A stretch of DNA of 34,550 nucleotides from Alcaligenaceae bacterium (GTDB lineage Bacteria > Pseudomonadota > Gammaproteobacteria > Burkholderiales > Burkholderiaceae_B): assembly GCA_013205565.1 (NCBI GenBank), contig JABMMM010000310.1:1-34550 (forward strand), read 5' to 3'. Within the stretch, counting starts at the first letter, position 1; every line of letters starts with the position of its first letter. The notes below the pieces were generated by a model that was not told where the DNA came from, did not search any database, and saw nothing but the letters and a program-made list of their open reading frames with translations. Shown here piece after piece: positions 15,887-24,096 of this stretch. The translations under genes and the position numbers were made by a program.

Positions 15887-16463
15887 TTTTTTTTTACTCA
15901 GCGTCATGGGTGTATCTAGTCAGGCTTGCGCTCAACTCAAGCCTGGCTCCCAACCAAAGATCGTGATGCTCGGCGACTCGATTACTGCTTGGGGAAATTG
16001 GCACTTATTCTTCCCTCCCAGCAGAGTGATTAATAAAGGAGTCGCGGGCTACACGACTCAAAATATTCTGAGCGAAATAAACGCGACCATCACACTACGC
16101 CCAAACAGTATTTTTTTAATGATCGGCATCAACGACCTCTTAAGAGGAGTTTCTGTTGAGCAAACCTTTAAGCAATACACCTTGATTGTCGATGCGTTGC
16201 AAAAAAACAAAATCACCGTTGTTATGCAGGCCACTCTTGAATGCTCACGCCCGCAGTGCGGCAGCACCGTCGATGACGTGAGGGCATTGAATCAAAAGCT
16301 TCAAGCCCTTGCTGTAGCCCGCAATATCCAATGGCTTGATTTGAATCCCGGTTTAACGAACGATGTGCAAGGTCTGTTGCCAAAGTACACCTGGGATGGT
16401 TTGCATCTTTCTAAGCCTGCTTACTTGTATTGGGCTGAGCGATTAAAAAGCTTTATTCCGTGA
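15852..16463 (+). CDS. Exported SGNH/GDSL-family esterase
   Basis: The 203-residue hydrolase has a signal peptide (residues 1-27, ending SSQACA). SGNH blocks are complete: nucleophile S43 in LGDSIT, the glycine block NKGVAGY, asparagine in IGINDL, and D182/H185 in DGLHLS. It resembles TesA/platelet-activating-factor-acetylhydrolase-like esterases. The gene starts inside the last 35 bases of the MDR gene in another frame; the signal peptide begins there, so the overlap looks genuine. In context it may hydrolyse an ester, possibly the BVMO product, but the periplasmic location makes a direct link less certain. Confidence 0.88.
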   Translation: MLAKSFYACLFSFFLLSVMGVSSQACAQLKPGSQPKIVMLGDSITAWGNWHLFFPPSRVINKGVAGYTTQNILSEINATITLRPNSIFLMIGINDLLRGVSVEQTFKQYTLIVDALQKNKITVVMQATLECSRPQCGSTVDDVRALNQKLQALAVARNIQWLDLNPGLTNDVQGLLPKYTWDGLHLSKPAYLYWAERLKSFIP

Positions 16464-16537
16464 CTGTCAGGCGCTGCAGTATCGAGAAGGTGACAAAGTC
16501 CGTCAAGGGGTAACCACCTCAGCATACATTTTGCTCA

Positions 16538-16571
16538 ATACACTGAGTATTTTTACACGATACATTGAGTA
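16538..16571. repeat. Pair of 12-bp direct repeats, 22 bp apart
   Basis: ATACACTGAGTA (16538-16549) and ATACATTGAGTA (16560-16571) differ at one base. They are spaced by two DNA helical turns in the 178-bp gap between the convergent esterase and Bug genes. No T-rich terminator hairpin is evident here. The spacing would suit two protein molecules on one face of the DNA, but a role is not established. Confidence 0.5.
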
Positions 16572-16641
16572 ATTTGTAACTTAGCTATGAAAACCAATGT
16601 GGCAAAACTGACAAGATCCTCAAAATCTCGTGTTTTCTTCC

Positions 16642-17625
16642 TTAATCAATCGTAATCTTCACCCCATCCGTCTTAAGCAAGTCAGCCAACTTTTGCGTTT
16701 CATCCTTTAAAAATTGCCTGAACTCTTCTTGTGTACGCGGCTGAACCACCAGCCCAGTTCGTGCAATCGCCTGTTTAACTGCTGGGTCGGCCACGGCTTG
16801 CTTCAACGCCTCGTGCAACTGCTTTTGCACAGACTGCTCAACACCTTGTTGTGTCAAAAATCCGTACCATGTTCCAAATACCATATCGAGGCCTAACTCT
16901 TTCAGTGTCGGCACCTCGAGCGCATCGGGATGGCGTTCTGATGCGGCAATCGCAATGGCCTTCAGTCGACCTGCTTTCACATTCACCATACCGGTCGGGA
17001 TATCGAAAATCCCCATTAGTTGGCTGCCAAACAAATCGTTTAGTGCAGGACCCATCCCTTTGTAGGGCACATGCGTAATTTTGATCTTCGCAGCATGCGC
17101 AAAAAGCTCGGCCGCAATGTGCGCGCTTGAGCCGTTGCCTGACGAACCCAACACCAACCCAGCTGGGCTTGCTTGAGCCAACGCGATAACTTCGGCTAAG
17201 TTTTGCGGTGGTAACTTGGCATTGATATAGAGCAGGCTGGGTGCGGTACCTATTAGGAGTAACGGTGCAAGTGAGCTTGGCTGATAGCTGAGGTTTTCTT
17301 TCAATAAAGGATTAGACGTGTAGGCGTAGGCAGTCACTAATAAGGTATACCCATCCGAAGGGGCTTGGCTCACATATTGAGTACCAATGATCGTGCCACC
17401 TCCCCCGCGGTTTTCAACGACAACCGATTGCCCCCACAATTGTGAAAGATAGTGTGCGATTGAGCGGGCAAAAATATCGGTGCTGCCGCCAGGCGGATAC
17501 GGCACGACAATCGTGACGCGCCTTTCAGGAAATGCCGCGTTGCAAGAAAACGCTGCGAGCGCAAGGCTGAACATCAAAAGAGTTTTGGTAAGCCAACTCT
17601 TTATAGTGGCGACGAGTCGATTCAT
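16642..17625 (-). CDS. Bug/TctC-family periplasmic solute-binding protein
   Basis: The 327-residue receptor has a signal peptide ending near residue 30 (FSCNA). Bug motifs include IVVPYPPGGSTDIFARS, VVVENRGGGGTIIGTQ (the usual P of NKPGA replaced by G) and APSDGYTLL. It starts 19 bases after the stop of a truncated TRAP-receptor stub on the same strand, with AGAGAAGAG as a modest ribosome site. The next gene upstream is a dehalogenase-like hydrolase, so the ligand may be a carboxylate related to that reaction. No permease is adjacent. Confidence 0.92.
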   Translation of the reverse strand: MNRLVATIKSWLTKTLLMFSLALAAFSCNAAFPERRVTIVVPYPPGGSTDIFARSIAHYLSQLWGQSVVVENRGGGGTIIGTQYVSQAPSDGYTLLVTAYAYTSNPLLKENLSYQPSSLAPLLLIGTAPSLLYINAKLPPQNLAEVIALAQASPAGLVLGSSGNGSSAHIAAELFAHAAKIKITHVPYKGMGPALNDLFGSQLMGIFDIPTGMVNVKAGRLKAIAIAASERHPDALEVPTLKELGLDMVFGTWYGFLTQQGVEQSVQKQLHEALKQAVADPAVKQAIARTGLVVQPRTQEEFRQFLKDETQKLADLLKTDGVKITID

Positions 17626-17644
17626 TCACTCTTCTCTGCAAAAA

Positions 17645-17770
17645 CTATTTGGGGTGGCTCACGCCTGAAAAGGCATACATATCCCATTTGACCTGCGCGC
17701 TTGCGGAAAAAGAAACGATGAGCGTTACTAGACCCAACACAACATTGTTCATTGCGTTCTTAAAATTCAT
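17645..17770 (-). pseudogene. Truncated TRAP (DctP-like) receptor stub, 41 codons
   Basis: The leftward frame has an excellent ribosome site (AAGGGGGC) before ATG 17770. It encodes a full signal peptide (MNFKNAMNNVVLGLVTLIVS, cleavage near ASA) and then QVKWDMYAFSGVSHPK and a TAG stop. The mature start matches the beginning of TRAP-type binding proteins, which run to about 330 residues, so more than 85% of the gene is missing. A possible promoter (TTGCAT 17857-17862 with TAATAA 17835-17840) is intact upstream. It may now act only as a translated leader for the Bug gene 19 bases downstream. Confidence 0.65.
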
Positions 17771-17904
17771 GATGCCCCCTTAATTGATTGGCGATAGCAG
17801 CCACAGTCATCCGCGAAGCTTGTCGATTGAATAATTATTAATATGCCTTATTTTGAATGCAAGGCGACTTCCCTTGATCTTTGTAGCGTCAGGACAAGGG
17901 CGTG

Positions 17905-18789
17905 TCAAGCGAGTGTCCTGAAAAACCGTAACAACCAATCAGTTACCTGCTCAGGAGCCTCTTCGTTCACATAGTGCCCACATGGCAACGCTTCACCGCG
18001 CACATCGTGAGCGCGTTCGCGCCAAATACTTAGCGGATCTGCGAACTGCTTACCCACCAGACTTGTTTTGCCCCAAAGCACCAGCAAAGGCATCTCAAGC
18101 TTGCGCGCAAGATCGGCGGTATCTAAGTCGCAATCAATTGTGGCTGCGGCGCGATAATCACCGCACGAGCCACGAATCGTTTTTTCATTAAAACAACGCA
18201 CATATTCTGCCCAGATCTCTGGCGGGATATGATTTAAGTCTGAAGTCAGCTTTAATAATTTTTTACGCAAAAACCAATCTGCTGGAACGCTACCCATCAG
18301 CCGCTCTGGCAGGTCAGCAGGCTGCGCCATAAAAGGCCAGTGCCAACCCAGCATGGCACCCACGCGCCCCATCGCATTCCACATATCAAGCGTGGGGACA
18401 ATGTCGATGACGGCGGCTTTGAGGATTTTTTTAGGATGATCGAGACACATACGATGAACCGTGCGCGCACCGCGATCGTGACCGGCGACGTAAAACGTGT
18501 CGTAGCCTAAAGCGTGCATGACCTCAACCTGATCCTGCGCCATCGCCCGAAACGAATAGTTAGCGTAATCAGCGTCCTCTTTAGGCGCCGAGCTGTCGCC
18601 ATAACCACGCAGGTCTGCGGCCACAACATGAAAACTTTGCGACAAACGTGGCGCAACCTGATGCCATGCCAGATGCGTTAAAGGGTTGCCATGGAGCAAC
18701 AACAGCGGCGGTCCCTCGCCGCTGTGCCGTAGACGTATGGTTGCCCCTGAGGTCTCAATATCCTTGACAGAAAAATCCCACATATTCAT
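17905..18789 (-). CDS. Alpha/beta hydrolase, fluoroacetate (haloacetate) dehalogenase-like
   Basis: The 294-residue hydrolase has the oxyanion motif LLHGNP and nucleophile D105 in GHDRGAR rather than serine. Residues known for fluoroacetate dehalogenase line up at near-constant spacing: D105, R106, R109, D129, H150, W151, Y212 and catalytic H272. In that family these attack the C-F or C-Cl bond of a haloacetate, hold its carboxylate and cradle the halide. Function as a haloacetate dehalogenase (EC 3.8.1.3) is a strong family inference; epoxide hydrolase is the alternative. TATATT at 18815-18820 could be its -10 box. A TRAP-receptor stub and a Bug receptor follow. Confidence 0.87.
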   Translation of the reverse strand: MNMWDFSVKDIETSGATIRLRHSGEGPPLLLLHGNPLTHLAWHQVAPRLSQSFHVVAADLRGYGDSSAPKEDADYANYSFRAMAQDQVEVMHALGYDTFYVAGHDRGARTVHRMCLDHPKKILKAAVIDIVPTLDMWNAMGRVGAMLGWHWPFMAQPADLPERLMGSVPADWFLRKKLLKLTSDLNHIPPEIWAEYVRCFNEKTIRGSCGDYRAAATIDCDLDTADLARKLEMPLLVLWGKTSLVGKQFADPLSIWRERAHDVRGEALPCGHYVNEEAPEQVTDWLLRFFRTLA

Positions 18790-19096
18790 GATGAATCAAG
18801 TCTCTCATTAATTTAATATATTTTGTCTTTGCCGGTACCGCCGCGAAGGAACTCGAGATGATGGCTGCAGGCATACGGATCAATCTTAGCAGTGTGCCAT
18901 CAGACTGTTGTTAAGAGTGCGCTCACGACTAAAAGAACCTCACCTACGCCGAAGCCCCCGCATTCTCGAGCCTCTGGTCAATAACCTAGGGTTGTCCCTG
19001 AATGATCGTCACCTGAAAAATGCACAGACCTTGCCAAACTCCAATACACTGCATTGTTGGATTTTTTTATTGAACTCAGAAAAAACGAGGCTCCTG
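18790..19096. other. Intergenic region, hydrolase / Bug divergence
   Basis: This 307-bp stretch separates divergent genes. The first 30 bases are A/T-rich and hold the likely leftward promoter. The reading frame of the Bug gene stays open back to 18908, but its translation there is arginine-rich with no signal or family similarity, so it is treated as non-coding. No repeat or RNA motif was recognised. Confidence 0.55.
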
Positions 19097-20089
19097 ATGC
19101 ATAAACTTATTTCTCGACTTGTCACCTCGGTTAGCTACTGTACCGTTGCGCTTGCCGCCACGACGCTGACAAATGTCTATGCGCAAACGGCTTATCCAAA
19201 CAAGCCCGTTCGCCTGATCGTGCCGTTTACGCCGGGCGGCGTCACAGACGCGAGCGCACGTTTAGTCGCCGAACAAATGAGCAAACGTCTCGGTCAGCAA
19301 ATGATCGTTGAAAACAAACCCGGAGCCTCGGGCAACATTGGCACCTCACAAATCGCGCTGGCCGAGCCCGACGGCTACAGTTTGTTGCTAGGCTTTGATG
19401 GCACGATGGTGATCAACCCGCACGTGTTTGCCTCAATTCCGTTTAACACTCTCAAAGATTTTGCGCCCGTTGGCAAAATCGGGGATGCGATTTTGATTTT
19501 AGTCGCGCATCCAACCCTTGCTGCCAATAATGTCAAAGAACTGATTGCCTTGTCTAAAACAGAAGCTAATGGCTTGAATTACGGCACCTCGGGTATGGGC
19601 AGCACGCCGCATATTGCCGGTGAGACACTCAATATTGTCGCAGGCTCTAAGCTCGTGCATGTTCCTTATAAGGGAGGTGGCCAGGCCATGATTGATTTAC
19701 AAGGCGGCTCGATCCCCTTAGTGTTCACAGCGGTTGCGGGCGCCCTGCCTCATATTAAAAACGGCCGCATCAAAGGCATCGGTGTCACGAGTTTGGCACG
19801 TGCACCCTCACTGCCTGACGTGCAGACTTTTATTGAAGCGGGCTTGCCCAATTTTGTCTTGACCTCTTGGGTAGGTATTTTGGCACCAGCCAAGACCCCC
19901 ACCCCGATCATTCAAAAATTAAATACAACGCTAAATGAAGTGCTCAACGATCCAGACGTCAAACAACGTCTGGATGTGTTGGGCGTGAGCGCCTCACCCG
20001 GAACGCCAGCTGCCTACGGCGACCAAATTAAAACAGATTTGACCCGCTATGCTGACGTTGTGAAAGCAGCAAAGATCAAAACTGAATAA
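19097..20089 (+). CDS. Bug/TctC-family periplasmic solute-binding protein
   Basis: ATG 19097 is chosen because GAGG lies 6 bases upstream and the frame then begins with a proper signal peptide (MHKLISRLVTSVSYCTVALA, cleavage near VYA at 29). The frame is open further upstream but without signal-like sequence. The mature part (330-residue precursor) shows IVPFTPGGVTDASAR, IVENKPGASGNIGTS and EPDGYSLLLG. It stands alone on this strand: the next gene, metY, converges with only 10 bases between stops. The ligand is unknown. Confidence 0.93.
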   Translation: MHKLISRLVTSVSYCTVALAATTLTNVYAQTAYPNKPVRLIVPFTPGGVTDASARLVAEQMSKRLGQQMIVENKPGASGNIGTSQIALAEPDGYSLLLGFDGTMVINPHVFASIPFNTLKDFAPVGKIGDAILILVAHPTLAANNVKELIALSKTEANGLNYGTSGMGSTPHIAGETLNIVAGSKLVHVPYKGGGQAMIDLQGGSIPLVFTAVAGALPHIKNGRIKGIGVTSLARAPSLPDVQTFIEAGLPNFVLTSWVGILAPAKTPTPIIQKLNTTLNEVLNDPDVKQRLDVLGVSASPGTPAAYGDQIKTDLTRYADVVKAAKIKTE

Positions 20090-20099
20090 TTTAGTAGCC

Positions 20100-21383
20100 T
20101 TAAGTCTTTGCCAACGCCTGCTCGAGGTCGGCCTGTAAATCGCTGACATGCTCGATACCGACAGACAGGCGCACCATGCTTTCTGAGACTCCGGCTTTGG
20201 CAAGTTCTTCTGGGTTGAGCTGGCGGTGCGTTGTTGACGCCGGGTGCGTCGCTAAGGACTTGGCGTCGCCAATGTTGACAAGTCGCGTGAATAAATTCAA
20301 GGCATCAAGAAAACGCGCACCGGCGGCCCGGGGATCAGTGTCAGTACTTTTGATGCCAAACGACAAGATGCCTGAAGCGCGGCCACCCATTTGGCGCTGC
20401 ACCAAGGCGTGATCTGGATGGTTTGGCAAACCCGCGTAACGCACCCACTCAACCTTGGGATGCTTTTCAAGATACTTGGCCAGAGCGAGCGTGTTCTCGC
20501 AGATACGATCCATGCGTAAGGCGAGCGTTTCAATACCTTGCAAAATCAAAAACGCATTGAACGGCGACAAAGCACCGCCCGTGTTACGCAAAGGCACCAC
20601 ACGCGCACGCCCGATGTAAGCCGCAGGGCCTAAGGCCTCGGTGTACACGACGCCGTGATAGCTAACGTCGGGTTCGTTTAAGCGAGCAAAGCGTTTTTTG
20701 TGCTCGGCCCAAGGAAACTTACCGCTATCGACAATTGCACCACCAATGCTGTTGCCGTGTCCGCCCAAGTATTTTGTCAAAGAGTGCACAACGATATCTG
20801 CACCATGTTCAATCGGTCGCATGAGGTACGGGCTTGGCACCGTGTTATCAACAATCAAAGGAATCCCATGGGCGTGCGCCACTTTGGCGAGTGCAGCGAT
20901 ATCAGTCACATTGCCCAAAGGGTTACCAATCGATTCACAAAAAATACCTTTTGTTTTTTCGTTGATATGCTTAGCAAAACTTTCTGGATCGCGTGAATCA
21001 GCGAAGCTAACGGTAATGCCCTGTTGCGGAAACGTGTGCGCAAAAAGATTGTAGGTGCCGCCATAGAGCGTGCTGGCCGAAACGATATTGTCCCCCGCCT
21101 CTGCAATCGTCTGAATCGCATAAGCAATCGCAGTCATTCCCGACGATACCGTTAACGCGGCGATGCCACCTTCGAGTGCCGCAACACGCTTTTCAAGCAC
21201 ATCATTGGTCGGGTTCATGATGCGCGTATAAATATTACCTGCGACTTTTAAGTCGAACAGATCGGCGCCGTGCTGCGCGCTATCGAACGAGTACGCCACC
21301 GTTTGATAGATCGGAACGGCGACCGCTTTAGTGGTGGGTTCGGGGGTGTAACCAGCGTGTACAGCCAACGTTTCAATTTTCAT
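20100..21383 (-). CDS. metY: O-acetylhomoserine aminocarboxypropyltransferase (sulfhydrylase)
   Basis: The 427-residue PLP enzyme of the Cys/Met-metabolism fold joins O-acetylhomoserine with sulfide to give homocysteine in methionine synthesis. The PLP lysine is K204 (HSLTKYLGGHG), D179 (VDNTVPSP) would contact the ring, and SSGMTAIAYA at 80-89 holds the phosphate. The start METLAVHAGY-like segment and length are typical of MetY rather than the shorter MetB/MetC. The ribosome site is weak (GAAAGAAA). Upstream sequence contains a GGGTTAACCC palindrome but no SAM riboswitch that I can recognise. It is the only clear housekeeping enzyme among the receptors. Confidence 0.95.
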   Translation of the reverse strand: MKIETLAVHAGYTPEPTTKAVAVPIYQTVAYSFDSAQHGADLFDLKVAGNIYTRIMNPTNDVLEKRVAALEGGIAALTVSSGMTAIAYAIQTIAEAGDNIVSASTLYGGTYNLFAHTFPQQGITVSFADSRDPESFAKHINEKTKGIFCESIGNPLGNVTDIAALAKVAHAHGIPLIVDNTVPSPYLMRPIEHGADIVVHSLTKYLGGHGNSIGGAIVDSGKFPWAEHKKRFARLNEPDVSYHGVVYTEALGPAAYIGRARVVPLRNTGGALSPFNAFLILQGIETLALRMDRICENTLALAKYLEKHPKVEWVRYAGLPNHPDHALVQRQMGGRASGILSFGIKSTDTDPRAAGARFLDALNLFTRLVNIGDAKSLATHPASTTHRQLNPEELAKAGVSESMVRLSVGIEHVSDLQADLEQALAKT

Positions 21384-21734
21384 TTTCTTTCAATCTTTTT
21401 TAAAAAACAAATTAAACCTAAGGGTTAACCCGATTTTGTGGTTAGTTCAACCTACTTCGTACCTCGTGCCTCGTGCCACAGGACTCAAACTGACTTGAGC
21501 CAGGTCACCATCCACCCTGGCCGCAACCAATCTTAATTGCATCATAGGCGCGAGCGAACTAATGCGCCAATAAAACTTTGGCATTAACATATTCACTAGA
21601 TGGCTTACGCATACAAGAGCTTGAACTTTCAGCCCCGTGCCTGCAACGAGCCTAATTACAGTCAGCAGCAATTCAGACAAAGTTATGCAACTTAATCACG
21701 AATAGAGCATTCACAACCAGAAAAGGACTGAAAA
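21384..21734. other. Intergenic region, metY / Bug divergence
   Basis: These 351 bases lie between divergent genes. Near metY are the perfect palindrome GGGTTAACCC (21422-21431), a related GGTT-N5-AACC (21440-21452), and tandem CTCGTGC heptads around 21462-21477. Either palindrome could be an operator for metY. Near the Bug gene, AAAAGGA precedes the ATG. The middle (21480-21700) shows no credible gene. Confidence 0.5.
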
Positions 21735-22703
21735 ATGAAAAAAACTCTGCTGTATCTTTTTTTGTCAGGAAGCACCCTCTTCACCGCGGCCTTTGCCCAA
21801 GAGCAAGCTTATCCAGCTAAACCCGTAAAAATCATGGTTGGTGCATCGCCCGGTGGTGGTACCGACATTTTGGCTCGCATGCTTGCTGATAAGTTCGGCT
21901 TGGCAATGAAACAAACATTTCTGGTTGAAAATAAACCAGGGGCAGCAAATACGCTGGCTGCAGACATGACCGCCAAAGCCTCGCCGGACGGCTACACACT
22001 GCTGTTGGCAACCAATACGGCTCAAGCGATCGCACCCCATCTGCTTAAGCTGGGCTACGATCCTCTCAAAGACTTGCAAGCCTTAGGGCTCGTGGTTACG
22101 GTTCCACAGGTTCTTGTTGTCGCCGCGACTCACCCAGCGCGCGACACCAAAGAGTTTATTGCTGCAATGAAGGCAAACCCCGCAGGCTATAACTACGGCT
22201 CGTCAGGGATTGGCAGTACACAGCACATTGCAGGTGTTGCGTTGAATACAGCTAGCGGCACAACCGCTACTCACGTGCCCTATAAAGGCAGCAGTGCTGC
22301 CCATATTGATCTGATCTCGGGTCAACTTCAATTTATGATCGACACGACCTCGTCTGCGATGTCACAAATCAAAGCGGGTAAGCTCAAAGCCTTCGCTATC
22401 ACCACGCCGACTCGATCGGCGCAACTCCCAGACGTTCCGACTATGACAGAGTCGGGTTTTGCCAGCGTCAGCGTGACGACTTGGTATGGTTTGTACACCA
22501 CAAACGGCACGCCCGTGGCAATCTTAAATAAATTGCATGATGAATTGCAGCGCGTCTTAAAATTGCCAGACGTACAAGAGCGCTTGCTAGGCTTGGGTGG
22601 CGAGGCCGGCAACCTGACACGCGCGCAATTTGCCTCGCTTAATCAGACAGAGTACGAGCGTTATGGTCAGGTGATTAAAAGCGCCAACATTCGAGCTGAG
22701 TGA
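21735..22703 (+). CDS. Bug/TctC-family periplasmic solute-binding protein
   Basis: The 322-residue receptor has a signal peptide ending AAFA near residue 21 and a strong ribosome site AAAAGGA. Family signatures: IMVGASPGGGTDILARM, LVENKPGAANTLAAD and SPDGYTLLLATN. It converges with the amidase gene, and a 13-bp hairpin spans their stops. Bug receptors beside amidases are common in this bacterial group, so an amide or its acid product is a reasonable guess for the ligand. Confidence 0.93.
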   Translation: MKKTLLYLFLSGSTLFTAAFAQEQAYPAKPVKIMVGASPGGGTDILARMLADKFGLAMKQTFLVENKPGAANTLAADMTAKASPDGYTLLLATNTAQAIAPHLLKLGYDPLKDLQALGLVVTVPQVLVVAATHPARDTKEFIAAMKANPAGYNYGSSGIGSTQHIAGVALNTASGTTATHVPYKGSSAAHIDLISGQLQFMIDTTSSAMSQIKAGKLKAFAITTPTRSAQLPDVPTMTESGFASVSVTTWYGLYTTNGTPVAILNKLHDELQRVLKLPDVQERLLGLGGEAGNLTRAQFASLNQTEYERYGQVIKSANIRAE

Positions 22704-22714
22704 TTGAGCGCTAC

Positions 22715-22743
22715 CACCCAGCAGATTTTCAATCTGCTGGGTG
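22715..22743. terminator. Perfect 13-bp hairpin across convergent stops
   Basis: CACCCAGCAGATT (22715-22727) and its exact complement (22731-22743) close on a 3-base loop. It starts 12 bases after the Bug stop, and its right arm encodes the last codons of the amidase on the other strand. Neither strand has a following T-run, so it is not a canonical intrinsic terminator. It may protect 3' ends or work with Rho. Confidence 0.6.
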
Positions 22744-24093
22744 CCTCGTGTGCCATTGCGTTTCCCGTTCGTAAGCTGCAGCAACTCGCAGTACAGTCGT
22801 TTCGGCAAAACATTTACCGACTAGTTGCATGGATAAAGGCAAACCACCTGTTGACTGTCCTGTCATCATTGAAATCGCCGGATGCCCAGTTAAGTTAAAC
22901 GGCATACGCGCTTGACGTGTATAGGTGCGTAAGATTTCGGATTCGTCGTCGATGCGGCAAGCCGGATCCATTGAATTGGCAACAAGCAGAACATCGTAGT
23001 CTTTAAACAAATCATCGACTGCATCAATTAAAAGACGACGTCTTTGCATCGACTGAACATACTCACCGCCCGTGACAAAAGCGCCTGTTAATAGCTTGCG
23101 ACGTGACATCTGTGCATAATCCTCTGGGCGCTCGCTCAACCATTTCTCGTGCACTGCCCAACCTTCTGCCATCATCAAAAATTTTTGCGCTGTTAAAAAA
23201 TCATTTAACGGTGGCAGCCGCACGTCGGTCACCACTGCCCCGAGTTTTGCAAAGACTTTTGCCGCTTCGTCTAGTGCTGCGCTGACTTCAGGATGTGCGA
23301 CTTCATCAAGTTCATGAAAATGACGTACATAGCCAAGGCGTAAGCCTTTTACTCCGCGTTGCAGATCTGAAGTGTATTCAGGCGTAATCCCCTCTCTCTG
23401 AGGTTCTGCCATGACATTTAGTAATAGACCTGTATCCTCAACCGTGCGAGCCATAGGCCCTACGTGATCTAAGGTAGAAGACAAGGTAAACACGCCACGG
23501 CGCGACACCAACTCATAGGTTGCTTTTAAACCCACAATCCCGCACGAAGCGGCAGGATTTCGTACTGATCCACCGGTATCGGTTCCGAGCGCCAGAGGCA
23601 CTAATCCCGCAGCCAGCGCAGCGCCCGAGCCGGAAGACGACCCGCCAGGGTGATGGTTGAGATTCCAGGGGTTACGCGCGGGCGGAAACGGCAAGTCAAA
23701 GGATGGACCGCCAATCGCGAATTCATGCAAAGCTAATTTACCCATAAAGGTGACGCCCGCCGCCCGCAACTTGCGGATGACTTGCGCATCTTCACTTGCC
23801 CGGTGCTCGAGTCGAATCTTCGAGTGGCAAGTCGTAGCCTGACCGGCAACATCGATGATGTCTTTAATGCCGAGCGGGATACCATGTAAGGGGCCTAGAG
23901 CGCGGCCGGCGAAGATCTCACGCTCGGCCTGGCGCGCAGCCGCTAACGCACCGTCGTGATCCACGCTGATAAAAGCGTGATTTTTAGAATTGAGTGAATC
24001 GATTCTGGTCAAAAGATTTTGCGTGAGCTCAACAGGAGAGAAGACTTTTTTTCTGTAGGCTACGGCAATCTCGGCGGCGGTCATCCAGTGCAT
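22729..24093 (-). CDS. Amidase (amidase-signature family)
   Basis: The 454-residue hydrolase has the Ser-cisSer-Lys triad K77 (GIKDII), S152 (GGSSSGSG) and S176 (TDTGGSVR). Spacing of 75 and 24 residues matches fatty-acid amide hydrolase exactly. It cleaves a carboxamide to acid plus amine or ammonia in the cytosol, or could act in a GatA/AtzE-like two-subunit enzyme. Its ribosome site AAGGAG lies in the final codons of a 64-residue gene just upstream (stop 3 bases before the ATG), which implies coupled translation. Substrate not deducible. Confidence 0.93.
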   Translation of the reverse strand: MHWMTAAEIAVAYRKKVFSPVELTQNLLTRIDSLNSKNHAFISVDHDGALAAARQAEREIFAGRALGPLHGIPLGIKDIIDVAGQATTCHSKIRLEHRASEDAQVIRKLRAAGVTFMGKLALHEFAIGGPSFDLPFPPARNPWNLNHHPGGSSSGSGAALAAGLVPLALGTDTGGSVRNPAASCGIVGLKATYELVSRRGVFTLSSTLDHVGPMARTVEDTGLLLNVMAEPQREGITPEYTSDLQRGVKGLRLGYVRHFHELDEVAHPEVSAALDEAAKVFAKLGAVVTDVRLPPLNDFLTAQKFLMMAEGWAVHEKWLSERPEDYAQMSRRKLLTGAFVTGGEYVQSMQRRRLLIDAVDDLFKDYDVLLVANSMDPACRIDDESEILRTYTRQARMPFNLTGHPAISMMTGQSTGGLPLSMQLVGKCFAETTVLRVAAAYERETQWHTRHPAD

Positions 24094-24096
24094 GGT

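Noticed and set aside
18908-19096. Longer N-terminus for the Bug gene at 19097
   Set aside because: The added 63 residues are arginine-rich without a signal peptide, while ATG 19097 has GAGG and a normal signal.
21384-21460. SAM or SAH riboswitch before metY
   Set aside because: I could not fit the known helices and core sequences; only short palindromes are present.
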